Shown here piece by piece: positions 19,559-27,371 of a stretch of DNA of 64,000 nt. How positions within the stretch are numbered: position 1 is the first letter of the stretch; each line of letters starts with the position of its first letter. This DNA comes from CAVQMB01 sp963713445 (lineage in GTDB: Bacteria; Pseudomonadota; Gammaproteobacteria; Competibacterales; Competibacteraceae), in NCBI GenBank assembly GCA_963713445.1, contig CAVQMB010000002.1, positions 1 through 64,000 of the forward strand, in the 5' to 3' direction. Both the position numbers and the translations under genes were made by a program. The notes below the pieces were generated by a model. It searched no databases. It had not been told where the DNA came from and was given only the letters and a program-made list of their open reading frames with translations.

Positions 19559-21448
19559 TCAGGCTCCCAGGGCGATGGCCGCGACGTGGTAGGTGGCGAA
19601 AGCCGCCACGTAGGCCAGGATGAACATGTAGCCCGCCATCAGGACCGGCCAGTGCCAGGAATTGGTTTCGCGCTGGGTGACCGCCAGGGTGGACATGCAT
19701 TGCGGTGCGAAGATGTACCAGGCCAGCAGCGCCAGGGCGATCGGCAGGCTCCAGTGCGCTGCCAGTGTGGCCGACAAGGCGTGGCCTGCGCCCTGGGCCG
19801 CATCGCTCACGGCGTAGACCGTGCCGAGTGCCGCCACCATGACTTCGCGCGCGGCTAGCCCGGTCACCAGCGCGATGGCGATTTCCCAGTTGAAGCCGAC
19901 CGGGCCCAGCAGCGGTTGCAGCCAGTGGCCGATCATGCCGGCGAAACTGTAGTCGATGGCGGGCCCCGGTGCGCCCGGCGGTGCGCCCGGATAACTGGAC
20001 AGGAACCACAACACCACCATGGCAGCGGCGATGATGGTGCCCGCGCGGCGCAGGAAGAAGCTGGCCCGCAGAATCAGGCCGTGATAGACGTTGCGCAGGC
20101 TGGGCAGTTTATAGTCCGGTAACTCCATCAGCAGCGGTTCCAGGGCGCCCTTGAGCAGGGTGCGTTTCAGCACCCAGGCGACGGCGATGGCGCCGATAAT
20201 GCCGGCAGCATAGAGGCCGAACATCACCAGTCCCTGGAGGTTGACGCCTCCCCACAGCCGCTGTTGCGGCACGAAGGCGGCAATCAGCAGCGTGTATACC
20301 GGAATCCGGGCCGAGCAGGTCATCAAGGGCGCGATCATGGTGGTCACCAGCCGGTCGCGCGGGTTTTCGATCACCCGGGCCGCCATGATGCCGGGGATCG
20401 CGCAGGCGAAACTCGACAGCAGCGGGATGAAGGCCCGCCCGTGCAGGCCCACGCGCCCCATGGTCCGGTCCATCAGGAACGCGGCCCGGGCCATATAGCC
20501 GAAGTCTTCCAGCAGGATGATGAACAGGAACAGGATCAGAATCTGCGGCAGGAACACGATCACCGCCCCCACGCCGGACACCAGGCCCTCGACCAGCAGG
20601 CTGCGCAGGGGGCCGGCCGGCATGAGCTGGGTGATGCCGGCCTGCAGGCCATCGCTGCCGGCCTGAATCCAGGCCATCGGTGCGGCTGCCCAGCCGAACA
20701 CTGCCTGGAATACCAGGAACAGGACGGCCAGCAGGATGATCGGCCCGGCGACCGGATGTAGTACCACCCGATCCAGCCACTGCGTGAAGCTGGCCGGGCG
20801 GCCCGCGTTGCCGACCGCACGCTCGATGATGGCCTTGGCGGTACGGTCGAGCTGGCGCAGTTCCGCGACATCCGGTTCCGTCCACGCGAATGGCAGCGCG
20901 GGACGATTAGTGACGGATTCGAGTTCGCCGGCCAGCTTGTCAAGGGCGTCAAGCAGGGCGCGGGTGCCGCCCCGGCGTACCGCCACCACCGCCACCACCG
21001 GGATCTCAAGTTCGGCCGCGAGCGCCTCTACATCGATCTCGATACCGCGGCGGCGGGCGATGTCCATCATGTTCAGCGCCAGGATCGCGGGTCGGCCGGT
21101 GCGGCGCAGTTCCAGCAACAGGCGTAGGACCAGCCGCAGATTGGTCGCATCGGCGACACAGACGATGACATCAGGCGCCGGTTCCCGGCGATGCTGGCCC
21201 AGGATCACGTCGCGGGCGACGACCTCGTCGGGACTGCGGCCGCGCAGCGAGTACGTGCCGGGCAGATCGACCACTTGCAGGGTGCGATTTGCGGGTGTCA
21301 CCAGGGTACCCAGCTTGCGCTCCACGGTGACACCGGCGTAGTTGGCGACCCGTTGGCGCGACCCGGTCAACGCGTTGAACAAGGCGGTCTTGCCCGAGTT
21401 GGGATTGCCGACCAGGGCGACCCGGAGCATTGTGCCGGTTGCGGTCAT
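19559..21448 (-). CDS. feoB: Ferrous iron transport protein B
   Basis: The cytoplasmic-membrane Fe2+ importer. The N-terminal G domain has G1 GNPNSGKTALFN, G3 DLPGTYSL and G4 NMMD. The membrane part contains the paired gating motifs with the conserved Cys in LMTCSARIPVYTLL and the second gate in VTGLAAREVMVAALG. At 629 residues it is shorter than E. coli FeoB (773), mainly in the spacer and C-terminal regions, a common bacterial form. The ATG overlaps the feoA stop (ATGA). MLRVALVGN six residues later is an alternative start. An FNR-type box lies upstream of feoA, which fits expression under low oxygen when ferrous iron is available. Confidence 0.95.
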   Translation of the reverse strand: MTATGTMLRVALVGNPNSGKTALFNALTGSRQRVANYAGVTVERKLGTLVTPANRTLQVVDLPGTYSLRGRSPDEVVARDVILGQHRREPAPDVIVCVADATNLRLVLRLLLELRRTGRPAILALNMMDIARRRGIEIDVEALAAELEIPVVAVVAVRRGGTRALLDALDKLAGELESVTNRPALPFAWTEPDVAELRQLDRTAKAIIERAVGNAGRPASFTQWLDRVVLHPVAGPIILLAVLFLVFQAVFGWAAAPMAWIQAGSDGLQAGITQLMPAGPLRSLLVEGLVSGVGAVIVFLPQILILFLFIILLEDFGYMARAAFLMDRTMGRVGLHGRAFIPLLSSFACAIPGIMAARVIENPRDRLVTTMIAPLMTCSARIPVYTLLIAAFVPQQRLWGGVNLQGLVMFGLYAAGIIGAIAVAWVLKRTLLKGALEPLLMELPDYKLPSLRNVYHGLILRASFFLRRAGTIIAAAMVVLWFLSSYPGAPPGAPGPAIDYSFAGMIGHWLQPLLGPVGFNWEIAIALVTGLAAREVMVAALGTVYAVSDAAQGAGHALSATLAAHWSLPIALALLAWYIFAPQCMSTLAVTQRETNSWHWPVLMAGYMFILAYVAAFATYHVAAIALGA

Positions 21449-21795
21449 TGCCCGGTCGCCCTGGTGCGGACGGTTATGAACCGGGCCTCCTGGCGCCGTA
21501 ACGCGACCAGCCGGCGCCCGTCGATGCGGATTGCCAGCGGGTCGCCCGCCAGGCCGCCGGTATGCTCGATCCGGACCACGGCGCCTTCGACGAACCCGAT
21601 TTCCATCAGCCGGCGCTCCAGCTCCTCGGGTGTCAGGGCGTCGTTCGGAGCTGCCGAGCGGCGATTGAAGCCCGTTATCGTCGCGAGATTGCGCAACGGC
21701 AGATCGTTCAGGGTGGCTTCGCAGGGCCGGCTGGTGGCCGGCTCATCGACCGGCATTTCAGTGATCGGGAGAATCAGACTTGCGGACTGTGGCAT
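21445..21795 (-). CDS. feoA: FeoA domain protein
   Basis: A 116-residue SH3-like FeoA protein that supports FeoB. The core reads LERRLMEIGFVEGAVVRIEH followed by DPLAIRIDGRRLVALRRQEA, the normal FeoA pattern. The first 35 residues are an extra low-complexity N-terminus. A later start would be possible but none has a better ribosome site. It overlaps feoB by 4 bases, so the two are translationally coupled. The region upstream is AT-rich (about 21815-21860) and followed by an FNR-type dyad, which suggests iron and oxygen control. Confidence 0.85.
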   Translation of the reverse strand: MPQSASLILPITEMPVDEPATSRPCEATLNDLPLRNLATITGFNRRSAAPNDALTPEELERRLMEIGFVEGAVVRIEHTGGLAGDPLAIRIDGRRLVALRRQEARFITVRTRATGQ

Positions 21796-21814
21796 GGCTG
21801 CGGATTAGCGTCAG

Positions 21815-21862
21815 AATTCAGGTCAATATTAATAGGAATTATTCGTAATTGTAAATCCTTCA
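21815..21862 (-). promoter_or_regulatory. AT-rich promoter region of feoA, possible Fur site
   Basis: The stretch is strongly AT-rich in a GC-rich surrounding and carries TATTAAT and AATAATTCC elements on the minus strand. It could hold the -10 region and a degenerate Fur box. I cannot align a convincing 19-base Fur palindrome, so the Fur idea is weak. Confidence 0.3.
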
Positions 21863-21875
21863 GATGCGGCGCACA

Positions 21876-21889
21876 TTGATCTGGATCAA
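21876..21889 (-). promoter_or_regulatory. FNR/ANR-type box upstream of feoA
   Basis: TTGAT-CTGG-ATCAA is a perfect match to the FNR consensus TTGATnnnnATCAA. It lies 81-94 bases upstream of the feoA ATG on the minus strand, a spacing consistent with class II or class I activation. FNR activation of feo is known in E. coli. Confidence 0.7.
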
Positions 21890-21932
21890 GATTATCGACT
21901 GTGCTGGCGCAGCGTGGTGCTGGCACGGTGCG

Positions 21933-22643
21933 CTAGGGCCGTCGCGCGCCCCGATCAAGCGTCGTGCGGGTAAATTCCTCGATGTAGTCGAGCAGGGTAT
22001 CGATCGCCGTGGCCGCCGCGACCGGATCGCCGCCGGCGATCGCCCGGGCGCATGCCGCGTGCAGCCGCGCGCAGCGGGGCAGGTCGAGTGCTTCCTGGTA
22101 GTGCTGGTACCAGAAGCGCCGGGCGAGGCCTTGCATCAGGCCCATGGTGCGGCGGGCGTAAGGGTTGTCGCAGGTGGCCGCGAGTTGCAGGTTGAACTGC
22201 TGGTCGAGGCGCATGAAGGCGACCTCATCATTGGCATCGGCGGCAGCGTCCATGGCATCGGCCACCCGGCGTAGCGCCGCGCGTTGGTCCGGGGTGGCCC
22301 GGGCAGCCGCCAGCCTGGCCATCAAACGTTCCACTTCGCGCCGGACCAGTAGCAATTCGAGCTGACTGCGCAGATCGATTTCTGATACCACGACGCCGCG
22401 CCGCGGCAGGATAACCACCAGACCTTCCAGCGCTAACCGTTGCAGGGCCTCGCGAACCGGTGTGCGACCTATACCCAACAGTGCCGTGAGGGCGGATTCG
22501 GAAAGTATCTGCCCGGGCCCCAGCTGCAGGGTCACGATCAGCTCTTCCAGCCGGCGGTAAGCCTGCTGCGCGAGTGGGGTGCTGGGAGTGGCGATGTCGG
22601 CGCCGTCACCGGGCAGCGGTGGCGCGGGTTGTTGGGCGGACAC
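21933..22643 (-). CDS. GntR-family transcriptional regulator with FCD domain
   Basis: A 236-residue FadR-subfamily regulator. The N-terminal winged helix shows LTALLGIGRTPVREALQRLA then LVVILPRRGVVVSEI. The C-terminal all-helical FCD ligand domain carries the usual acidic/His pattern (residues about 95-220, with DEVAFMRLDQQFNLQLA). Such proteins sense small organic acids or acyl compounds. A perfect 16-base palindrome lies 57 bases upstream of its start and is a likely self-operator. It could control the uptake genes from 24 kb onward or the lipid genes next to it; this is not shown by the sequence. Confidence 0.82.
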   Translation of the reverse strand: MSAQQPAPPLPGDGADIATPSTPLAQQAYRRLEELIVTLQLGPGQILSESALTALLGIGRTPVREALQRLALEGLVVILPRRGVVVSEIDLRSQLELLLVRREVERLMARLAAARATPDQRAALRRVADAMDAAADANDEVAFMRLDQQFNLQLAATCDNPYARRTMGLMQGLARRFWYQHYQEALDLPRCARLHAACARAIAGGDPVAAATAIDTLLDYIEEFTRTTLDRGARRP

Positions 22644-22699
22644 GTAGGTTGGTTACACCGGCGATAAAACCCTGATTTTAGCGTACTGACCGGCGTCAG

Positions 22700-22715
22700 T
22701 GTCACGTACGTGACA
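22700..22715. promoter_or_regulatory. Perfect 16-base palindrome, candidate GntR operator
   Basis: TGTCACGTACGTGACA equals its own reverse complement. It lies between the GntR gene and the small membrane peptide gene, 57 bases upstream of the GntR ATG. Its size and position fit a dimeric autoregulator. Confidence 0.5.
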
Positions 22716-22724
22716 GAGACGGTT

Positions 22725-22749
22725 GGCGCCGCGCTGCGGTCGCGGCGCC
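22725..22749 (-). terminator. Hairpin after the small membrane peptide gene
   Basis: The arms GGCGCCGCG and CGCGGCGCC (9 bp, perfect) enclose a 7-base loop and begin 7 bases beyond the peptide stop codon. There is no T-run, so it is a weak or Rho-assisted terminator at best. Confidence 0.4.
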
Positions 22750-22756
22750 AGGCAGC

Positions 22757-22933
22757 CTAGCTGGCAGGTTTCTTGGCTTCCGGGAACAGCCACAGCCCGA
22801 AGATCATAAAAGCGCCGAGAAACAGCACCAGCCACTGGTCGACGCTCTGGCCGATGGCCGCTTCATACCGGTGGGCGGCGATGGCCGCAATGACCACCAG
22901 AGCGGTGATGATGATTCTGATGTAGGTCGGCAT
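22757..22933 (-). CDS. 58-residue membrane peptide
   Basis: The frame runs from an ATG at 22933 to a TAG at 22757. It encodes two hydrophobic segments, IRIIITALVVIAAIAAH near the N-terminus and WLVLFLGAFMIFGLWLF near the C-terminus, with a charged loop between (RYEAAIGQSVDQ) and a short KK tail. That is a clear two-helix hairpin design, with coding-like base use. It ends 11 bases upstream of the hydroxylase stop codon's side and probably lies in the same transcript as the fatty-acid hydroxylase-like gene. I know no family for it. A helper or stabilising subunit of the hydroxylase is a guess from position. Confidence 0.6.
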   Translation of the reverse strand: MPTYIRIIITALVVIAAIAAHRYEAAIGQSVDQWLVLFLGAFMIFGLWLFPEAKKPAS

Positions 22934-22944
22934 GACGGTTATCC

Positions 22945-23736
22945 TCAGGCGGCCGCAGCCTTGTTGCCGCCGGTCCGCGCGCGGGGTGTGCGCGAGGTCT
23001 TGCGCAAGTCCGGACGGAGATGCTTGGTCCCGTAGCCGTTGAACAGGTGGCCCAGCAGGCCGCGGTCCAGGTCGGATGTTCCGAACAGCCAGTCGGCGAT
23101 AGGGAAGGTCAGGTTCATATTGCGCTCCATCATCAGCGACTGGCGGTGATGCGCGGTGTGATGGCGGCGCAAGGTGTTGACGAAGGGGCAGTAGCGCACA
23201 AACCAGTTCTCGTCGACATGGCAGCAGAAGTGCATGAACTCATAGACCAGATACATGCTGGTGGTGGTGCACATGAGTAACCAGGCAGCGTTGCTGGATG
23301 CCGCCGCGCCCAGCACCAGCGCTGCCGGAATCGACATCAGAATGAACACCACCAGTGCATACGGTGGGAAGAAGGTCACCCGCCAGTCGCGATGATTGGC
23401 GAAGCGCATTTCATTGTCGGTGAAGAACTGGTGGTGCATCAGCGTGTGGCGGGTGTAGATCGCGCGCAGCCCCGGCAGCCGTACCGGGCGATGCATGACC
23501 CGGTTGTGCAGGTACCACTCGAACAGGTTGCACAGCAGGAATACCACTGGCACCGTCAGCCACTCCCAGCCGCTCGGGTTGTGAATGTTGGTGATGAACA
23601 CGTACAGCGCGGTGCTGCCGATGCCGTAAATGACAGCCACATGGAGCCAGCCGTGGTACCAGCTGGCAATGCGCCGGCGGTATTCGGCCCGGTAACGGTG
23701 TTGTTTCCCGGTCATGGTGGACTCGGTCAATTCCAT
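22945..23736 (-). CDS. Fatty acid hydroxylase/sterol desaturase-family membrane protein
   Basis: A 263-residue di-iron membrane oxygenase-like protein. The histidine boxes are clear: HNRVMHRP, HTLMHHQFF, HFCCHVDEN and RRHHTAHHRQ, spaced by hydrophobic segments (WLTVPVVFLLCNLFEW, YALVVFILMSIPAALVLGAA). The family introduces OH groups or double bonds into lipid tails. I start it at MELTESTMTG (23736); the longer open frame upstream is non-coding in character. The C-terminal tail is Arg/Lys-rich and cytoplasmic. The short membrane peptide is immediately downstream. Together with the thioesterase at 18.7 kb this may be a membrane-lipid modification set; the substrate is unknown. Confidence 0.82.
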   Translation of the reverse strand: MELTESTMTGKQHRYRAEYRRRIASWYHGWLHVAVIYGIGSTALYVFITNIHNPSGWEWLTVPVVFLLCNLFEWYLHNRVMHRPVRLPGLRAIYTRHTLMHHQFFTDNEMRFANHRDWRVTFFPPYALVVFILMSIPAALVLGAAASSNAAWLLMCTTTSMYLVYEFMHFCCHVDENWFVRYCPFVNTLRRHHTAHHRQSLMMERNMNLTFPIADWLFGTSDLDRGLLGHLFNGYGTKHLRPDLRKTSRTPRARTGGNKAAAA

Positions 23737-23786
23737 CGCTGGATACCTCCGTAGGGTGGTTGGGTTCGCTTGCGAGCGGCCCGCTG

Positions 23787-24092
23787 TCAGTCGACGGCGG
23801 TGTCGATAGCGTGCAGGGCTGCGTCGATGTCGGCCCCGGTCAGTTCCCACTCGTTGTCGAAGTTGGCAACAATCTCGGACATGAATGCCGCGTACAGCGC
23901 CAGCGCCTGGCTGTCGTTGCCTATGTGATCGGCCAGTAGCGCCAGTGCGAGCTGGGCGGGTGCGTCGCCCTCGTAGCTCCATTCGAAGCCGTCGCGCGAC
24001 ACCACTTTAAGGTCGAAACGCGGGTCTAGCGGTGCGTCGTCCACCGTCACCCGCAGTCCGTCCATAGTGCGGTCGCCGCGGTACACTTTCAT
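23787..24092 (-). CDS. DUF6166-like protein
   Basis: A 101-residue soluble protein opening MKVYRGDRTMDGLRVTVDD and continuing GFEWSYEGDAPAQLALALLA. This agrees with the DUF6166 group as I recall it (KxYRGxR ... GFEWGYxGxGPAQLALALL). No function is established for the family. It is acidic (calculated roughly from the many Asp/Glu). It is divergent from the solute-binding protein gene and shares a short intergenic region with its promoter. Confidence 0.65.
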   Translation of the reverse strand: MKVYRGDRTMDGLRVTVDDAPLDPRFDLKVVSRDGFEWSYEGDAPAQLALALLADHIGNDSQALALYAAFMSEIVANFDNEWELTGADIDAALHAIDTAVD

Positions 24093-24132
24093 TATCAGAG
24101 CCCCGATGGTAGATATGTGACTGATATATTAG

Positions 24133-24160
24133 TTGCTGGCGAAGCAGCCTGCAATATAAT
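24133..24160 (+). promoter_or_regulatory. Sigma-70-type promoter for the polyamine-type importer
   Basis: TTGCTG (24133-24138) and a perfect TATAAT (24155-24160) are separated by 16 bases. They lie 28 bases before the ATG at 24188, which also has a strong AAGGAGG ribosome site. Confidence 0.6.
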
Positions 24161-24187
24161 CAGGAACACAACCAAGGAGGTCTATCC

Positions 24188-25360
24188 ATGAATAAATTTA
24201 TGAGCTTATCGCGTCGTGATTTTCTCGCAACGGCAGCTCTGACAGCCGCGGGTGGTGTCATCGGAATGAGCGGCTCGCTGCCGGCGCGGGCGGCCGGGCG
24301 GACCGTGACACTGGCTGATATCGGTGTCGGCGACCCGGGCGACTGGTCGAAATTCACCCAGGCGACCGGCAGCAAGGTGAATGTGGTGTCGATCGGCAAC
24401 GGTCCGTCGGCCGTAGTCAGCCAGCTGTTGACAGGGGGTGGTCGGAGCACGTTCGATGTGATCAATATCGTCGGCGGTATGCAGAAGCCGCTGGTCGAAA
24501 ACGGCCTGATCCGCAAGCTGGACACCCAGCGCCTCAAGAACTGGAGCCGGGATAGCTATATCCAGCTCTACCTGGCCCAGGGAACACCCGGGTTCGATTT
24601 CATCGGTTACCAGGGCACAGTGTACGGGGTGCCGACAGTGTTGCAGGGTGATTCGTTTGCGTACCTGGCGGACAAGACCGGCGATCTCGATTCCTACGGT
24701 GCGTTGTTCGATCCCAAATTCCGCGGTTACGTCGCGCTGGAAGACAACTACACCACAGCGGGCCAGAAGACCGCGCTGTATTTGAAAAAGTCGGGCCAGG
24801 CGGCGATCGCGGATCCGGCCGATATGACGCCGGACGAGATCCGCCAGGTGGTGGACTTTCTGATCAAGCAGAAGAAGGCCGGGCAGTTCCGGGTGATCTG
24901 GTCGAGCTTCCAGCAGGCCGTGGATCTGCTGACCTCGCGGGAAGTGTACGTGATGGATTGCTGGGAGCCGATGGTGTTTGCGGCCCGGGCCAAGGGCGTC
25001 AACGCCAAGTATGCGGCGCCCAGGGAAGGCTATCTGCTGTGGGCGATGGCAGCATACATTGTCAACAAACCGGACATTGCTGACGCGGCGCTCAAGGACA
25101 CCTATGCCCTGCTCGATTTCATGCTCAGTCCCTGGTATGGCGCCAAGATCACGCTGCTACGCGGTTACATGACGAACCCGCAGGCGCCCGCGTACGCCAA
25201 GGCCCACCCGCATGAATTCAGCCCCAAGGACGCGGCCCGGATTGCCGAGATAACCGCCAATGTGAAGCACAAATTCGAGGCCGGCGGCACCTGGCAGAAC
25301 CGCTGGCCCAAACACGTCGATGCCTACGAGAGCGAGTGGCAGCGCTTCAAGGCGGCCTGA
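24188..25360 (+). CDS. Polyamine-type ABC solute-binding protein, Tat-exported
   Basis: A 390-residue periplasmic binding protein of the spermidine/putrescine (PotD) class. The N-terminus has a twin-arginine signal (LSRRDFLATAALTAAGGVIG) and cleavage is likely after LPARA. Landmarks are FDVINIVGGMQKPLVENGLI and YMDCWEP-like VYVMDCWEPMVFAARAKGV. Export in the folded state by Tat is unusual for PotD itself but common in this cluster. It is followed by two PotB/PotC-type permeases at 17 bases and in overlap. The ATPase is not next to them but at 32767-33867. The ligand may be a polyamine, an amino acid derivative or a metal complex. Confidence 0.85.
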   Translation: MNKFMSLSRRDFLATAALTAAGGVIGMSGSLPARAAGRTVTLADIGVGDPGDWSKFTQATGSKVNVVSIGNGPSAVVSQLLTGGGRSTFDVINIVGGMQKPLVENGLIRKLDTQRLKNWSRDSYIQLYLAQGTPGFDFIGYQGTVYGVPTVLQGDSFAYLADKTGDLDSYGALFDPKFRGYVALEDNYTTAGQKTALYLKKSGQAAIADPADMTPDEIRQVVDFLIKQKKAGQFRVIWSSFQQAVDLLTSREVYVMDCWEPMVFAARAKGVNAKYAAPREGYLLWAMAAYIVNKPDIADAALKDTYALLDFMLSPWYGAKITLLRGYMTNPQAPAYAKAHPHEFSPKDAARIAEITANVKHKFEAGGTWQNRWPKHVDAYESEWQRFKAA

Positions 25361-25377
25361 CGCGCGCCTGACCGGCG

Positions 25378-26253
25378 ATGGAGTTATCCCGACGCAACCG
25401 TTGCGCCAGGCTGGGTTTGATCGGCGTGCCGTTACTCGTCATCGCTGCCGGCATCATCGGGCCGTTGCTGATTACCCTGGTCGTGAGTTTCTGGCAGCGG
25501 CATGGGTTCGGCATGGTGGCCGCGTTCTCGCTGGGCAATTACCGCAGCTTTTTTGAGGGTGTGCGGCTGGCAGTGCTGCAGCGCAGCCTGCTGGTCGCGG
25601 TGTCATCGACGGCGCTGATGCTGTTGCTTGCCTACCCGATCGCCTATGTCGCAGCGACCCGCGTGCGGCCGGCCTTCAAGCGGGTGTTTCTGTTCCTGTT
25701 CGCGGTGCCGTTCCTGGTGAACTACATTGTCCGGACCTTTGCCTGGGCGCACATTCTGGGCCGCACCGGGCCGCTCAACCGACTGCTGCTGGCGACCGGC
25801 CTGATCGAGCGGCCACTGGACTGGCTGCTGTATTCGGATTTCGCCGTCTACCTGGGGTTGATCGCGGCTTACATGCCGTTCATGATTTTTCCGATCTGGC
25901 TGTCCCTGGCGGGCATTGACAAGCGTCTGCTGGAGGCTAGCTGGATGCTGGGTGAACCGCCGGTGCCAACATTTCTGCGGGTCACGTTACCACTGTCGTT
26001 ACCCGGTGTGCTGGCCGCTGCGATTTTCGGTTTCGTCGGTGCCTTCGGTGAGGTTGCCGTATCGCAGATACTGGGCGGGACCGGTTATCAGCTGCTGGGG
26101 AACACCATTACCAGCGCACTCAACGTGCTGAATTATCCGCTGGCGGCGGCGATCTCGTCGGCTTCGACGCTGCTGATGCTGGTGTTGATCGTGCTCTGGT
26201 ACCGGCTGTTCGACATCCGGTTGTTCCTCGGTCAGTTGCTGGGGCGGGCGTGA
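25378..26253 (+). CDS. Polyamine-type ABC permease, PotB-like
   Basis: A 291-residue inner-membrane subunit with six predicted helices. The first is LGLIGVPLLVIAAGIIGPLL. The EAA loop that contacts the ATPase is at about residue 190 (LEASWMLGEPPVPTFLRVTL). NYIVRTFAWAHILGRTGPLN is a typical PotB-family stretch. The gene starts 17 bases after the binding-protein stop and overlaps the next permease by 4 bases (GTGA), so all three are one operon. Confidence 0.88.
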   Translation: MELSRRNRCARLGLIGVPLLVIAAGIIGPLLITLVVSFWQRHGFGMVAAFSLGNYRSFFEGVRLAVLQRSLLVAVSSTALMLLLAYPIAYVAATRVRPAFKRVFLFLFAVPFLVNYIVRTFAWAHILGRTGPLNRLLLATGLIERPLDWLLYSDFAVYLGLIAAYMPFMIFPIWLSLAGIDKRLLEASWMLGEPPVPTFLRVTLPLSLPGVLAAAIFGFVGAFGEVAVSQILGGTGYQLLGNTITSALNVLNYPLAAAISSASTLLMLVLIVLWYRLFDIRLFLGQLLGRA

Positions 26254-27017
26254 GGACGGTCGCTGTTGCCGGGCTCTGGTTATTCATCGCCGCGGTGGTG
26301 GTGTTTTTGTACGCGCCGCTGGTGCCGCCTGTCATCAACTCCTTTGGCGGCACCGGACAGCACGGTTGGTGGGCCAACTACACGGCTTTGCTCGGTGATC
26401 AGCGGCTGCTGCAGGCCGCCCGGACCTCGCTGGCCGTGGGTGTGCTGGTGGCACTGATCGCGCCGCTGCTGGCGTTGCTGGCGGCGGAGGCGGTGCGGAT
26501 CTGGCGCATTCCCCGGTTGATCCTGGTGGTGCTGCTGATCCCGCTGTTTGTGCCCGGGATTTCCATGGGGGTGGCGACGGCGCTGTTTTTTCATTTGCTC
26601 GGCATCGCGCCGTCGCTATGGACCATCGTGGCCGTGCAGGTGTTGTGGGCCTTGCCGTTTGCGTTTCTGATTATTCTGACGGTACTGGCCGGCTTCGATC
26701 CGGTTTATCTGGAGGCGGCTTACATGTGCGGATCTGACCGGCTGCAGGCCTTTTTCGACGTCGAATTACCCCAGATTCATCACGGCATACTGGGTGCCGC
26801 GGTATTTTCCCTGATCCTCTCGTTCAACGAAACGGTCCGCACAGCGGTGGTGCAAGGCGGCCGGAATACGCTCCAGACGTACCTGTGGTCGCAGTATCAG
26901 CAGGTTGGGCTGTCGCCGCCGTTGTACGCCGTAATGACTTTGCTGATAGGGGTGACGCTGGTACTCATCGTCACACTGGCCATGCTGGATCGGCGCCAGC
27001 ACCAGACGGTTGCCTGA
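26250..27017 (+). CDS. Polyamine-type ABC permease, PotC-like
   Basis: A 255-residue partner permease starting with GTG inside the preceding stop codon. Six hydrophobic segments are visible, and the EAA-type loop reads LEAAYMCGSDRLQAFFDVEL near residue 155. It closes the three-gene operon. A 354-base gap with no gene follows before the dipeptide importer. Confidence 0.87.
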   Translation: MRTVAVAGLWLFIAAVVVFLYAPLVPPVINSFGGTGQHGWWANYTALLGDQRLLQAARTSLAVGVLVALIAPLLALLAAEAVRIWRIPRLILVVLLIPLFVPGISMGVATALFFHLLGIAPSLWTIVAVQVLWALPFAFLIILTVLAGFDPVYLEAAYMCGSDRLQAFFDVELPQIHHGILGAAVFSLILSFNETVRTAVVQGGRNTLQTYLWSQYQQVGLSPPLYAVMTLLIGVTLVLIVTLAMLDRRQHQTVA

Positions 27018-27371
27018 TGGCCTCCGAGTGGGTTATCCGAGGGTCCGGGAGCGGGCTGCGGCGAGTCCCGCGCCGCCGGCTGTAGTGCCCGCTGCCGGAC
27101 CCGGGATGCTGGGTTCGCGCCGGCCGGGATTTTCCGGTATGGTTGCTTCCGGGCCGGGCTGGTAAAGCCCACTCCCAGGCAGGTCGGCACGTCGATGGTT
27201 GCGTGGCGACACGGTTCGATGCTGGCCGCGGCCGCGATGCCAGCGGCAGTTTCCGGTATCCCTCCGGAGCTGCAACGGACGCGCAGTTCCGGCCGGGTCA
27301 GGCGGGGACGTCGCAGTGCTATCGGCGGCTCGGGCGGTCAGCTTTCCGGCGAGTGATCGGAGGATTCTGCC
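27018..27371. other. Gene-less spacer before the dipeptide importer
   Basis: I see no coding frame with family character on either strand. The last 20 bases carry a GGAGG ribosome site for the next gene. No convincing promoter or terminator can be named. Confidence 0.5.
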
